Of a stretch of 64,000 nt of DNA, positions 1 through 12,995 are shown one piece after another. The position numbers and the translations under genes are program-made. This DNA is from Trichosphaerium sp. ATCC 40318 (Eukaryota; Discosea; Flabellinia; Trichosidae): positions 496,001 to 560,000 of the forward strand of contig JALMLS010000466.1 of NCBI GenBank assembly GCA_038496445.1, in the 5' to 3' direction. The notes below the pieces were generated by a model. It did no database searches. It saw only the letters and a list, made by a program, of their open reading frames with translations, and had not been told where the DNA came from. Position 1 is the stretch's first letter, and each line of letters starts with the position of its first letter.

Positions 1-3000
1 GGCTAGTATACACAGGATTTAAATGTGTACCATCAAGTTCATACTCTTTTTTTAGCTTATCATTTTCTGTAAGCAACGAATCAAAAAATTCAAGCCATTT
101 CATTTTAGGATTACCAAGATCTATTACTTTACGCCTGAGCACTTTGTTGAACACTTTTACTATGTGCCTACACAAAATTATAATTAAAACATGCAACAAT
201 TCACCTCTCTTTGAACCTCGCTCTTTGCGTACCTTGTGACATCAATGACTGGAATTACAGGGTGTATGTAAATAGTGTAATCGTATTTCTCCATCAGTTC
301 AACAAGAACTTTAAGGTAGATATCAACCGTCACAGTTGCGCCTTCTTCAATATCCTATTTTTGGAAAATTGTTTAGGTCCAAAAAAAAAAAATGCTTTTT
401 CGCTATTTTAATGAATGTGTGGCTGAAAAAGACGAAAACAAAGAGAATAGGAGTGAAACATATAGAATAAACTCTAACGATTGTTTTTAGGGTAAATTGT
501 TTTGCTCTTGTCTTCTGTCAAGCATGGTTTTTGTAAGAAAAAAAAAAGAGTTTTCTGGTTTGTGATGCTGTCTTACCTTGTATCTACACTTCTGTACTGA
601 TATAACAAATCCTTCGCGACAATCTATTTCACCAAATACAAATATAATATGAGATCCTTTCGGTACAGTTGGCACTACATTATAAAAGTTCTGTTTTGGG
701 AAGAAATTGCTTTCAGGTCTCAAATGCCAACATTTTAACCCAGTCACAAGTTTGGGGTAAATTAGATGGTCGCTACCCTATACATTGAGTTGTTAGCAAA
801 CCAAAAAATGTGCTAAAGCCAACACTGTCTCAAGTTTGTTCAGCTGATGTACCTTATATTTTATTGTTTGCCAAGCTGGCGTCATTGAATGACTATCACC
901 AGCGACGTATAAGTATGGCAACTTTTTTAGAGGGAGAGTGTGATACGTCATTAATTGTTGTATGCAGCAATAGTAAGCATGCTCATTACGTATGCGTGTT
1001 TCATGCATGTTTCGGCCTTCGCGTACAGGTGCTATTTTTTGTGAGTGTTGCTGTTTGTTAACACTTTCTTTTGAATAGCGTACTTATGATATCAGTCAAC
1101 GGTTCAATGACATCCAGTGCACCCACAATATAGATTATTTTAACGAGCGTACACAGTAGTGCAAGAAGATCTAGTTCCAAGGAGTTATATGGCTGATTTG
1201 GTGGTTGAATTGGGAACGACTTCATAGGGATTTTCTGTGCAGAGTTTTCTAGTTTCGGATTAGGTGACAGCTCACAAAGCCCATTAATTTTTTTTGTACT
1301 TGGCTTGTTGGGGTTTGTACTATGAAAGTCTTCTAGGTTACCAACATGGGCAATAAGGTTGTAAATATGAGCACCAGATAAATTGGATATGTGGATATCT
1401 GGATTGTTCTTGCAAAACTTCTTTATGGCATCATATGCGTCCTTTTGTACATTAGGTAGGTAACATAAAGGTGCTAGTGTACCTGGTACTTGTTAAGAAC
1501 TTCGAGTGCATGTACGTAGTTTAGGCAATATGTAGCACTGTTAGGTTCTAAATCAAGAGCTTCCTAGTGTTTCTGGTGAGGGTGATTGTGAATCTTGAGA
1601 GTTTTATACCCCATAGAGAGTTGCAGCTTCCTTAACAGCTTTTGGGAAACAGTAAGCAGGTGGATGTTTTTGTAGCAATACGCACCTCCATTATCCTTTA
1701 TAACTAGGGCAAGAAACGCTAGTGCTGGACCGGATTGCTGTGCGCTATCCATTTCATTCTTAAGCGCTTTAACACCCGCCTTTTGTGTTAACAAGCTAAG
1801 TTGTTCTCGGACAGCCTTATTTTCTAAACAAGAATAATAGTAAGTAACATGAACGAGCTGATTTTGTTTGAATACCTGATTGTGTTATAAGTAGCTTTAA
1901 AAATACTTTGAAAGCATCACTATAAAATTTTTGATATACCATTGCTTTGCCATACTCAAACAAAGCATCAAAATTATTTTCATCTCTTCCAAGCACGTTC
2001 TAAAAAACAAGGTTAAACAAAATACCCAAGAATACTAGCTTACGCCTAAAAAGCTTGCTCCAGTTTCGCTATCGCCAGTGGCGTAGCAAGCGCGTGCTAT
2101 GCGAACCTATAGGAAAGTTACGTCACGTGTGTTAGACAGTCATTGTATTACCTTGATGTCTTCTACCCTCTTGGGGTCTTCTTTGACTCCCGGGAAGGAA
2201 AGACTTTTTGTATAGCATGGCCTGGCTCTAGTATCTTTGATTGCCAAGTAAGAATCTCCCAAACTAATTGATATAGGTAAGAATACTATTCTATCACCCT
2301 CTTGTAGTACCCTGTTGAGGATATTAAAAAACAATTAAAAGAGTGCTAAAGTGTGTACCAAGTATCATCTCCACATCATTGACATGGTATTCTAGACCTT
2401 TAGAAAAGTACTTGATGGCTTCTTTGTGTTTTTTTGCTTGTAAGTAAATCCATCCTGGAAGAGAGTATTTCAGTCTCACAACGTCCAGAGTCCGTAATTG
2501 ACTTACCCAAGTTATAGAGACACTCTCTATTTCTTTTATCAGCACCTTCTAGTATTTGTTTGTAGATTGAAGCGGCTTGCTAAGATGTATTTAAAAACCA
2601 GTAAAAAAGCAGATTTTTGATTTTGTTGTTTGTACGGCGTAGTTGTTTTCTTGTTGAACTTTTTGAGCTAGAGCCAATGCAACTGGTACTGATACATTTG
2701 ATAATTGCTGTTGTACTGATGTATCGATGTTCTCTATTCACAAGATTTGTCAAAAAAAGGAAAACATGTCAAAGGTATCTGTACTTATAGCATCTTTTTG
2801 AGTTTGTAGTGTTTTTGAACATTTAGATAACCACTTTGAAAAAATAGATATCTGTGCTTTAGATAAACCAGGTAGTTTACTTCCTCTTTCAAAGAAAGCT
2901 TTGGCGTTTTCAATAGAACCAAGGTGAAAGCTCGCCATTCTAGCATCAAAGGTTAGTTCATTCAACTTCAAATACACTAATTACCCAGCTCTAAAATGAG

Positions 3001-3898
3001 CTTTGATGTGAGTAGGTTGTACTTCTATACATTTGTAAGCATCTCTTAGTGCTTCTACCAGGGGCTATTAATATTTGAAGAAGGAGGTATGACCTGGATT
3101 GGAAAGATGTGCATACCTGTATAATTCTTTTTATACAAGTAAACTTGACTTCTATTTGAATAACAATCGGCGTTAGTTGGATCACATTCAAGTGCTTCTG
3201 TATACGCCTAGAGTGAATCAATATATGGTTCGTTATTAGGTAGTTACGTACTTGGCATGCAGCGTCATACTGCTTGTTCTTCAGGTGATCATTTCCTTTT
3301 TGTTTTAATTTCACTGTGACATTTAGTGGCTACTACTTATTGCTCTATAGAGCACGTACATGCTACCTCCACGTTGTTGTGCTTTGGTTCCCTTTTTAAT
3401 TTAGGTATTGTACTACAAAGAAATGTATACGTACTCTTTCTTTTGTACTGGCTGTTTTTCGGTTGGAGTAGTTCTTGAGGAGTGTTAGCTTTGCAGAACG
3501 TTCGAGCGGAGGTACTTTTTTTCAACAATAAATACATCATCCTTGTTTTCAACAAACTTGGACACAGATTGGCTGTTGCTCATCTTTTCACCACTATTGG
3601 ATCAATTTGAGCCTGTAGGGGTTTAATTATTAATAGTAGTACCTGTCCAGCATTGCTATCGCCTGTGAAGCTACTAGGTATTAGATAGGAGCTATTTTAA
3701 AGTGTGTACCATGTAGTTTTTTTACAGAGCCGTGTTTTTTATTGTAAGCCGTAACGAAGCTCTATATTCATTGTTTAACGCGTTGGGACAAGTTTGACGT
3801 ACCTCTATTAATGTTTGAAAAGTGTCATTGCGTTTATGGTCCCATTGGAGTATAACCGTGTGTTCTGGGTCTCCTTCGTAGTGCACGTATATTCGCAT
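1..3898 (-). CDS. TPR protein with C-terminal SGNH-like domain (3' end outside window)
   Basis: Multi-exon minus-strand gene starting at the ATG whose CAT is at 3896-3898. The N-terminus (MRIYVHYEGDPEHTVILQWD) is a short ubiquitin-like-sized module. Tetratricopeptide repeats follow; the first starts near 3312 (KQKGNDHLKNKQYDAACQ) and more helical repeat exons run through about 2,000-3,000. The C-terminal part reads as an SGNH-hydrolase-like domain: a GDSH block at about 890-905 (YVAGDSHSMTPAWQTI), IIFVFGEIDCREGF near 600-660, YIHPVIPVIDVTR near 240-270, and a final DGTHLNPVYTS block at the window edge. GDS, the E-I-D block and DGxHxN correspond to SGNH blocks I, III and V. This combination recalls proteins I know from algae and other protists; the substrate is unknown. 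Donors such as GTACGT at about 3251 support the exon joins. The last residues lie beyond position 1. The family call is firm; the exact exon chain around 3,330-3,560 is uncertain. Confidence 0.78.
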
Positions 3899-3998
3899 GT
3901 TGCGCAGCAATAAGAAATGTTGTTTACTACTTTTACTGACTTTACCTACATTCGTTACTTTTCGTTATCAACAATTAAAAGGCTATACAACACTCGCA

Positions 3999-5900
3999 AT
4001 GTCACAAACACGGCGTAGAAAGGACATGAAAGGCGTAGCAGATGGCAGCATTAACACACGTACGCATAATACGCTATACGCACACTTATACGGCTATCAT
4101 GATGAAAAAAATTATGTAGAATGTTCTTTAGACAGTTTTCGCTTGTTCTAATTTCCGTTTTAGATGCTGAAGCCGATGACATGTACCAAAGTGACGAACC
4201 AAAGAGAAACTGGTTTATGGGTGCGTTTCTATCTTGACAAAATAAAAACGCGGACAAACCCCACTTTTTGGGCAGCGTATTTATTTGTACTGAGAATGAG
4301 CATGCATTTAATCTAAAGGCGGTTACTAACTTCTGGCACTCAGGTTTTATTTACTCCATTCCGCATTGGAAACTGGGCACTTGGCTACGTTTGCTATTTG
4401 TAGCTGTAATTATTGGCGCCTTTATAGTGCTTTTCGCTGTTGCACCGTGCGTGACTCTCACTTTTTCTGAGTAGTATTCTAAGGCGTCATTCATAGAATC
4501 CGAGACAGAGTCGTGAAAGGATTGACTTATATTCTTGTGAGTAAAATTTGACTTTTTTTCGTTATGAAGTTAATGGAAGTTCTTTTCTCCCACACCATCA
4601 ACAAATTGAGTCCTCATTCGCCGTACTTGGGATATATAGCACCCAGTATATTTATTGATGATGTGGTGAGAAAAAACTTCCATCATACTTCCAGATTTCT
4701 TCAAACTTCTAGATTTTCCATTCCCCTTTTTTTTTGCGTTACTTAACTAAGACGTTGGAGTATTAGGATTGGATATCAACGCATAAGATTATCGGTGCTA
4801 TAACATTCATATACTTGTATATCTTTGCTACTGTCTTGTTACTACCTGGGCTTATTCTTACGTTGGGTACGGTAGAGTTACTCTTCAAATCACAAAAAAG
4901 TAATACTTGCATAAGGTGGCGGTTTTGTATTCGGTCTGTGGCTTGGTATACTTCTTGTAGTCATTGGATCTAACCTTGGTGCATTTATGGCTTTCTTATT
5001 AGGTCGTACTGCTCTACGTTCATGGATCACAGAAAAGGTAATTAGCGTGTCAAATGATAATGTTTACTGACCTCTCTTCAACAGATTTCGAAGTTCCCTA
5101 TTTTTGCTGCTATTGATTCAGCCATTGAAGATGAAGGTTGGAAGATTATTCTCCTTGTTAGGCTAGCTCCTGTTCTACCTTTCAATCTTCTAAACTATGG
5201 TTTGGCCTTGACAAAAGTCAAGAGTTGGCAATATGTTGTCTTTAGCGTGATTGGTATGTTACCTGGTACTGCAATGTAAGTCATTTTTGAATTTAAAAAT
5301 TAAGTCGTGATAGAAATAACTTTGTTGCAGGTATGTTTACTTTGGTAGCGCTTTTAAGAATTTAGCAAGTCTCGCTTCTGGTTCAGTACCAAGCACTGCA
5401 AAGTGGATAACACTCGGTGTTTCTGGTGTAGTCATCATTGTCGTATGTTGTAGCTTTGTTGGTTTTTTGTCTTTCCCATAGAATATCCACGAAAGGCTTC
5501 TATAAATATGTTTACTGGACTAATCACATTTTTTATAGACTGTTGTTTTTATTACTTTCATCGCAAAACGTGCTATTGGAAAAGCATTGGCGAAACAAAA
5601 GGAAAAAGAAGGTACTACAGCGTTTTATTGTTATTTCAGAACTAACTCCTTCTAGCACGTGCAGGCGAAGATGGTCCACTGCTTGAAGGCGATGACGTGA
5701 TGGTACCACCGCCTGAGGATGATTGGTTAATGGCTCCAGTGTTTTCATTGAAATGGTTTGCTCTGGTTCTAGCCGGGCTGTTTTGGGGTGCACCAGGTAC
5801 ATACTTTATCGGGCTTACATCACATATTGACACAATGTAATAAATAGGTTTGGCACTCCTTGGATACGGTATTTACGGTATATACACAGGCTGGCCTTAA
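3999..5900 (+). CDS. TVP38/TMEM64 (VTT domain) membrane protein
   Basis: The spliced product starts MSQTRRRKDMKGVADGS at 3999. The first exon ends before a GTACGC donor near 4060 and resumes after the TAG at about 4163. Hydrophobic segments follow (near 4380-4450 and 4790-4860), then the conserved VTT core: a glycine-rich block (GGGFVFGLWLGILL, about 4918-4960), the GSNLGAFMAFLLGR block, and a later LVRLAPVLPFNLLNYGLAL block near 5160-5215. This R-x-x-P-x-x-P-F-x-x-x-N/Y arrangement is diagnostic of the VTT/SNARE-associated family. In other eukaryotes these proteins sit in Golgi/ER membranes, and some act as lipid scramblases. The C-terminus has an acidic cytosolic stretch and a last hydrophobic hairpin ending GWP-stop at 5900. 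At least seven short introns were traced. Its start is only about 100 bp from the divergent TPR-SGNH start. Confidence 0.87.
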
Positions 5901-6122
5901 GTTTTTACAAATGATAAGATTTTAAATAAAAATTCTGTATTCGAGCGTAGCATATGTGTATTCGTGTTATTTACGCTAAAACCTCATTGACACCACGGCT
6001 AGTTTGTTCATAATTTGGCATCAATCCCAATTAGTTTGATTGATCAATTCAGCACGTGAAAATTCAACGAGTTTTCTGAAAATGTTCAGTATTTTTTTCA
6101 ATTTACTTCATACAAGCCGCAT

Positions 6123-7494
6123 ATGTCATTTCAAGGGTCTAATCACCAACAAGTTTGGATGTTTACGCCAGAGAAGCTCCAAAAGCTTAGATTGGAGTCA
6201 AATGCAAGAGGAGCAAGCAAAGTACGCGCCAATAGTTTAAATCTTTAAAATTTACTTTAATTTAGTTCCCTGGAGGTGCGTATAACCCGTCAGGAAATCA
6301 TAACAGTAATTTAGGCAATACGTTAACCCTTAAGGAAGAACAAACGCTGTTGCGTCTGTATGCGTTCAAAATGAAGACTTGGGGAGGTAAATTTGGCTGC
6401 CCAGTAGATGTACGGTCTTTTGTAGTTATTACCCTTAAGACGATATAAACCCTGTATTGTTAGTACTAATAGCGAAGTGTAGGCACTGGTACATCTATTT
6501 CTATTCAAAACACAGATAATAGACAGCATTCTATTAATCAATCTAATCAATACTCAAACTTACTAGATAACGGCAGAAATTTATTTCAAACGTTTTTTTC
6601 TTTACAAATCGGTTATGGAGCATAGCAATCTGGGTTTAATAATGTGCGACTACCATGCGATCATAGTGCTTATGAATATTAAAGGCTTACTTGTCTATAC
6701 CTTGCGGGAAAGACCAACGAGTATTATGTTTTAGCGGAAGCTATAGAATCCAAAACCAAAAAAGCAGTGAAAGTAAAAGAGTACGCCATTGTTGTTAGAC
6801 CACTTTATCACTGACCTTTGTGTTTGTTATGTAGAATTGTAGATACTGAATTACTGCTCTTGAATGACTTAAAATTTCACTTGAAAGTCTACACACCATC
6901 TAAAGCAGCGTTTGGATTGGCTGCAGAGTTCTGTGTAAGCGCAGAATGTTATTCTTATTTTTTTCTTGGTTTATTGTCGCCACATGCTGAACGTGTACTA
7001 ATTTTTTATTGGGTTACAGAAAATAGTACACTATCCTCAAAAGGATATGATATCTGCTGTAATGGCTAACCTAATGGAGTGTATAGTACGTCTCAAAATA
7101 ACGAATATATTTTTTTTTCATTCTCTTTTAACAAGTTTATATTTAGATTGGCGATTCGTTTTTGATTTACCCTCCAACTCAACTAGCATTAGCATCACTA
7201 GCATACACAGCAGCTGTGCTCGGTTATAAAGAAGAATGTGATAAGTGAGTGCTCCGTATTTTGTTCTCTTGGATCACAGTGTTGATTTTTATTTTTTCCC
7301 TCTGATTAATCTATGAAATTAGGTTCATAGAAGATAATATAAGTATGGCTGATGAAGAAAAAATCCCTGAAATAAGAAGAGGCATACAAGCGTTAATACC
7401 AACAATGGAGAAAATTCGCATACAAACAAGTTTTCTTAGTGCAACGAAGCCACTACAAGCAAAACTTAAAGCCCTGACTGCTCAACCAAAATAA
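6123..7494 (+). CDS. CCNH: Cyclin H (CDK-activating kinase / TFIIH cyclin subunit)
   Basis: Start ATG at 6123 gives MSFQGSNHQQVWMFTPEKL, followed by QKLRLESNARGASK. This matches the cyclin H opening, where W-x-F precedes a short helix and an R-x-x-x-N-x-x-A motif. An exon with LTLKEEQTLLRLYAFKM (about 6325-6375) corresponds to the cyclin H helix before the first cyclin box. TCLYLAGKTNEYYVLAEAI (about 6690-6745) is the cyclin-box block, and VDTELLLLNDLKFHLKVYTP (about 6840-6898) is the equivalent of the E-x-x-L-L-x-x-L-x-F-x-L-x-V-x-x-P signature. The second box (MISAVMANLMECIGDSFLIY) and the C-terminal helix ending TAQPK-stop complete it. In other eukaryotes cyclin H pairs with CDK7 and MAT1 in TFIIH. 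The exon around 6400-6650 is the least certain part. Confidence 0.84.
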
Positions 7495-7517
7495 TAAGTA
7501 ATAAAAAATCCAATTAT

Positions 7518-7742
7518 TTACACGTTGAGTACAATTGTTCGGAATGAATGACATGATTTGTTTTCTCTTTTCTTTTCCATTTGCATACAGTAAGGAAACA
7601 ATCCTTGCTTTTCAGTCTCATAGACATCATCGGTTTCACTAAATGCACCAAACTGTAGCAACCATTGCGTCAAACCTGTTTTATTGTTCATTAACTTGTA
7701 CCAATACAATTCGTCGGTTGTCAATATCAAATATAGCAGCGA
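7518..7742 (-). CDS. Short orphan reading frame, weak WW-like string
   Basis: Between the convergent cyclin H and SAC1 ends lies one open minus-strand frame of about 70 codons, without an ATG at its left edge. An acceptor-like TTACCAG sits just upstream (about 7750). The peptide contains LYWYKLMNNKTGLTQW, which superficially resembles the middle of a WW domain (aromatic pair, N-x-x-T-G, then T-x-W). I could not find an upstream exon: SAC1 already ends with a lysine-rich tail and a stop at 7855. It may be an extra 3' exon of an alternative transcript, a remnant, or chance. No function is assigned. Confidence 0.18.
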   Translation of the reverse strand, partial: SLLYLILTTDELYWYKLMNNKTGLTQWLLQFGAFSETDDVYETEKQGLFPYCMQMEKKRENKSCHSFRTIVLNV

Positions 7743-7854
7743 GTTTCTGGTAAGTAAGTGTGGTGCAATGAATACAAATAACGATGTTTTATTAATACCA
7801 AAGAAGAAAGTTCACGTGTTTTGATTTTACACTTTTACAGCATTATTATTTTGC

Positions 7855-10498
7855 TTAGCGATCCTTCTTGTCCAAAGTACGCTTCAACTTTGGTTGTTGT
7901 ACTAATTTTGGAAGTACACGCTTCCCTTGACCATAGCCAATATAGCACAAACCTCCCCACAGAACACAAACTCCAATCTTGTAACTCCAACTGTCTCCAG
8001 CTAAAAAAGGTAGTCAGCACACTACACAAGTACAAACAACATTATTATTTGAAAACTTACCAAAAGGAGATAGTACAGTACTCACAAGCATCAAAAATCC
8101 AAGAAAACCAACAACAGAGCACTAATCGAAGTAAGTCTAAAATGCTTCCGATTTTTCTTTAATAAGTACCAATTGAGCGACTGTGCCATTGTTTGAGTGG
8201 TCGTAAGGAGATGGTTTACTTTTCGATGGTCTGTAGTATCCAAGGATGAGAGAGAAGCAATCCTAGCAAAAAAGATGTCAGAAACTTGGAGCAAATGAGG
8301 TTTATTTTCCAGTTACAAAAAATAACGTACGTGTCTATCTCCATCAGCAAAAGAGTTTAGGTAGTATCTCGTTACAGCATTTAGGCCATCATTCATCATA
8401 CCAGCTTTTGTGCGTACACCAGTTCTAAACATTTCTTGTTAGATAACGAGTACATAGGAAGTTTTTTGGTTTTCTCAAGCCAAGGAAAGAGAAATACAAC
8501 AAATCTTGTCTTGTACTAACCTTGTCATGTCGGTTTTCAAGGCACCAGTACCACTGTACTGTCTGCTAATATTGTCGGCATTATCAGCCCAGACTAGTAA
8601 ACTATAAGATTGATCCAGTAATTTTTATGCGTACTATTTTTAAACAAACTGTCAAGTTCTTTGTGTGCTGCTACAGAATCACCTTCTTCGCATATACCAA
8701 CAGTGGCAAGCTGCTGAGGTAGAATATGCCTTCCAAAAACGCTCTAGTACCACATAAGAATAAAAGGAACCATAATAGATGGAAAAAAAAACGTACTTGA
8801 GCGACATTTGTTCTATCCAAGTTATCCATACAATTAGTACGTATAACACCTTTTTGCATCTGGTGTACTTTACTACCAGTTGCGCTAAAGTATTTAATAT
8901 CCTTAAGAGGATCTACTGCAATAGCTAGGAGGTTATCAAGTGTCTTTGGATCAGAAGAGCGGATTTTATGATGGTAGTCAAACCCAAAGTACCTGTGAAA
9001 AAAAAACGAGTTGGGAAGAGTTCGTAAAACATTAGTTTTTGATACGTACATAAGTTTATCATCATTCATTGCCTCGACTTGCTCTCCGTATGTTTTACCT
9101 AGCTTCTCTTCGCCACCCTTTTGGTCCACGAGATTGACACAAACTTGATTACCATAGAGTTCCTTTTGTTGTTGGAAGTGAAGCTGGATTGCTTCTGCCT
9201 TATTGTAAAAACAATCAGCTTTTTTGATTTCAACAGCTTGCAGTACGTACATCTTCAGTTGGTTTGGTTAACACTGGTTTAGGCTTCCACTTTAGATTAG
9301 GTTTCTGTTCCCAGTATAGAGGTATAGATCCACGAGTTTGAACAAATGATGCGCGTTTAACAGTCTCTTTGTTAACGACAATCTTAAATCAAAAAAAATC
9401 AGCAAAAATCAATTATGTAACAAAACCCGCACTTGTTCAGTCTCACAGTTGTTTGCTACATCTCCACGTTCATCAATACCACGTACATTATACCTTGTTC
9501 CTGCACGATTGACATTACGACGAGATATTAAAGCATAAACGAAAGAATTATCGTTAACTGAAGGTTCATGGATTGACACAACTGATGGTTTGTCAAGGTA
9601 AAATAAAAACTTCAATTAAAAAAACGGGAACTGTTGCTAAAATTGTTTTTAGCGTAGTATGTGTCGCAACGCGTTTTTCTGTTCGAAAAGGATACAACCA
9701 CACATCACTGGGATGATAAACTTATTCATAAGGTCCACAGGATCCTTTTGTTTGCTTGACGTGAAAGGAGAGAGCAAGAACTTGTTCCAAAGGAACCTAG
9801 AGTCAGCCTAGACATAAAGGCGGTTAAAAATAAACTGATTTTTTTTAAGTGAAAAAAAAAATAAATAAGAGCTAAAAGTATTGAACGTACACGCATCCAG
9901 AGGGGTTGTAATAGGACATCTGGCTCAAATAATGATTGACGTTGAAGTGTGTGGGTAAGGTCGTATGTTGTAGAGTAGTAATAGTTTGGTATCTCAAGAG
10001 CTTGGTTTAATCTGTCGAGATATACTTTTTCGTCAAGTTGCTTTGAAAAAAAGTTAATGTGACGGTTCGCCTCAAAATGCGTGTACTTGATCAACGTTGA
10101 GGTCCATGTCGTTTGTAAAGGGAATAACCTCTGTTTCGGTTATGCGCCATATTTGTTGGTCGTTTATTTTACCAACTAAAGCACGGTTCTTTATAACGAT
10201 AAGGTAGTAGCCTAAAGGAATTTAATGGAGTTTTACGTGGGTTTTGTTGTTTTACCTCCTAGAAGCTTGATACTACCCATTATACCGTATATTTGCATGA
10301 TTTTAGCGTGCTTTAGGTGTAAGCTGCTCGCGTCATCAGCCACTGGAACGAGTAAGGTTGTATTATACCAGATTAACAATTTATCCATCCGTACACGTCA
10401 ATTTGTGGCTGCTTGAGCGGCCTATCACAAGCGCATCGTTGTCCGTGTCTGCAACGACAACAAATTTGTCTGTTTTCAAATATAGCTTGTACGCCATG
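7855..10498 (-). CDS. SAC1: SAC1-type phosphoinositide phosphatase
   Basis: Minus-strand gene starting [20 protein letters not shown] at 10498. N-terminal SAC exons include [19 protein letters not shown] and a [11 protein letters not shown] string (about 9950-10060), typical of the SAC domain before the R-F-x-W-N block. The catalytic loop is in the exon at about 8671-9252: [15 protein letters not shown] contains the CX5R(T/S) phosphatase signature with Cys and Arg intact. The helix after it, and [19 protein letters not shown]-like residues near 8350-8420, follow the SAC1 order. The C-terminus carries two hydrophobic stretches and then a basic tail ending KRTLDKKDR-stop at 7855-7857, fitting an ER/Golgi-anchored SAC1 rather than a soluble SAC (Fig4/synaptojanin). 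Expected activity is PI4P dephosphorylation. The length fits about 580-600 residues after removal of roughly ten introns. Confidence 0.93.
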
Positions 10499-10674
10499 CT
10501 ACGTTGAACTTACAGTCTGGTCTTGAAGTGTGACGTACTTTGACTTTAATTTTATTGTCTTTAACCAGAAACTGGAATGTGACATCTACAACACCGTTTA
10601 TACTACGTTATACCCACCTGACGCCTCATTTATACCCTATAACATTTTAGAAACGTTTTTACAAAGCCACTACA

Positions 10675-12242
10675 ATGAAGGCTACCAGGCTGGTTAACGC
10701 TCAATCGGATCACTGGATACTTAACATACGCGATATAACTAACCAAAGCATACTATTGACGTTATCTGGCTTCTTTTTTGCAATAACCGATTTGATAACA
10801 GATCATACTGTCAAATTTCAACCAGAAGTAGTATCTGATGTTGAGAACTCGAAATACGCCACAAAGATATTAAAACTAAGCGGAGAACAACGTTCATTTG
10901 TGTACTCGCTTGTAAAAGTCATTGGCGCGTTTGGCTTGTTTATTTACGCACCACAACTATCTCCGGATGACATTTGGGATGTCACAACCCATGACTTCTG
11001 GCTTGCACTTGCAGGTATGAACCATGTGTCACATGTAATTTCCAATCCTGACAAACCCTAGCTGGCGTTGTACATAGTATTGCAGTGTTATTTCTATTCA
11101 AGTGCTATGAGTGCTGTCACGGATCTACAGTTTTGAATCCGTTACGTGCGTAATACCTTTATTCTAAATAAGCTAACCATGACATTCCTAGTTGGAACTG
11201 TAGTTATTTGTAATGTCTTAACGGATTTATTCTTCAGCCATTCGATAGGTAAAGTTGATTCTTCCTATCTTTTCTTATATGTCTACAGCTACTGCTTCGT
11301 ACTTTGGCACATTCGTTGCACTTGTTTTAATACTGGTTGGTTCTCTAATTCCATCAACGTACGGAATACCAAGACGGCTACTAAAGGTACATTGAAATCA
11401 CTAAAAGAACTTGTATTTCGTTCTTGCTAAGTCTAGCCTTTAGAAGGAGTTTTGGCATCAAGAACATCTCCAATTGGGTGGGATCAGTATCTTATGCTAT
11501 TGTCTTAGCGATATATTAGGTACAAAAACTCATAGCAAAACAACAAAACAGTTACTATTTGATTTGCTTATTATTTACAGAAACGACTTGTATTGAAAAC
11601 GAGTATTCTTCTATGAACGACCACGGATTCTTTTGTATTTCAGGAGTAGGTCACTTCGTAGGTATGCCACAAAGTAAAACAAACTAGTTTTTACTGCTTT
11701 GCTTCTTTCTGTTTGCTGAACAATTGCACATGTCATTCGTTTTGTTTTTTTGACTTGACCAAAGAAGTTGCGAGCAGTTTAGTACTTTTAGATAGTTTGT
11801 TTTGTTTTTTTCTAAACCATTTTGTGTAGGGCTCATTAGTTGCTTTTTTATTTTTAGAGAATACAGACAAGAAACACTTTTTTTATTGTCGTCTCCAGCA
11901 AAAATTCAATTAAGTATTCTTGCCTTTATTGGAGATTTTATAGCATTCGGTGGTGTCTACCTGAGGTAAAAATAAGTGCAAATATAGCGCATCGCATCGA
12001 ATGATATACCACTTACACTAGCATCTAGTTCTTTCGCCTACATTGAAAACGGTGACAGTGATAAAATCAGCACAATAGAAAGTTCAATGAAGCAGATAAC
12101 AAACTTTGTGTTATCATCTATTTTATTCAATACAACAGGTATAGGAAGACCTGTATATCATAAAAGATGGAAATTTATATCATGGCTGATAATGTGCATT
12201 GGTTTTACTCTACTGTATAGTGGTATGTCATCAGGTGATTGA
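10675..12242 (+). CDS. Multi-pass membrane protein, drug/metabolite-transporter-like
   Basis: Start ATG at 10675 (MKATRLVNAQSDHW). The first exon has an amphipathic N-terminus, one hydrophobic segment (LLTLSGFFFAITDLI) and a soluble stretch, then KVIGAFGLFIYAP. Later exons encode hydrophobic helices such as VGTVVICNVLTDLFF (about 11191), TASYFGTFVALVLILVGSLI (about 11290), IQLSILAFIGDFIAFGGVYL (about 11905-11965) and WLIMCIGFTLLYSG (about 12185-12225), ending SGD-stop (TGA, 12240-12242). The layout (short basic loops, pairs of helices, a final helix beginning with W/L) resembles the EamA/DMT superfamily. I do not recognise a closer family, so the substrate is unknown. Exons around 11,520-11,900 are hard to delimit by eye and may include extra small introns. 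Confidence 0.55.
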
Positions 12243-12995
12243 GAATAAAAAAAGTAATTAATCCTGGTTTCACCAACATTGTACAATTACACTTAGTTTG
12301 GTGTCACTTAACTCACTGTGCTTAATACATGCGTTAGTCAATTCTAGTTCAACAATGTAAGAGCTGTTGATTGTACAACTTTGCAATTGTTTTCTGAAAA
12401 GTGCAAAAAAGGGAATTCGCCTGAATTAACAGAATTGCGAGAAAAAATACTGTGAATCACGTGTTTTGAACCGAGAAAGAATAAAGGGAAATAAGGCAAC
12501 CAGCATGAGCTCGGTCCACATTCAACTGCACTGTTGGTTAAAATATTACTACAGGAACTCAACAAACTCTACATGTTGAATGCTAGAAATATTAATTTGA
12601 GGAACAGAACTTTGACAAAAATAGCAGAGTCGTATCATTTTATCTCCCATGGCCACCGAACATGTGTTTGTAAATGTTTCAAAGTAGAACGTGTAGTACA
12701 AAAGACTACATGATGTTGCTTTTAGGATGATATACTCGTAATTAGCTCAAGCTGGAAAATGTCTTCTGTCTCACAAAGGAGTTTCTTACCCTTACTCTCA
12801 CATTTTTCTTGGAGAAATGCGCGACAGTTTGTCCGAGTTGTATAACAATCGGCTATTTACTAACATCAATTAGGTAGAAGACACGATTTCCGCCTCGTTT
12901 CCTCAAAGGAACTCACAATAGGAACACCTTCAATAAGTGCTACATTCTTAAGGCGTTTTGAACATTATTTTGGCTTTTCCAAACGACTCAGAAGC
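12243..12995. other. Intergenic region without a supported gene
   Basis: About 750 bp between the DMT-like gene and the surface glycoprotein, both on the plus strand. A 73-codon minus-strand frame at 12344-12565 has no recognisable motif and unremarkable composition. I see no repeat, RNA gene or hairpin of note. It should contain the 3' UTR of the first gene and the promoter of the second. Confidence 0.5.
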
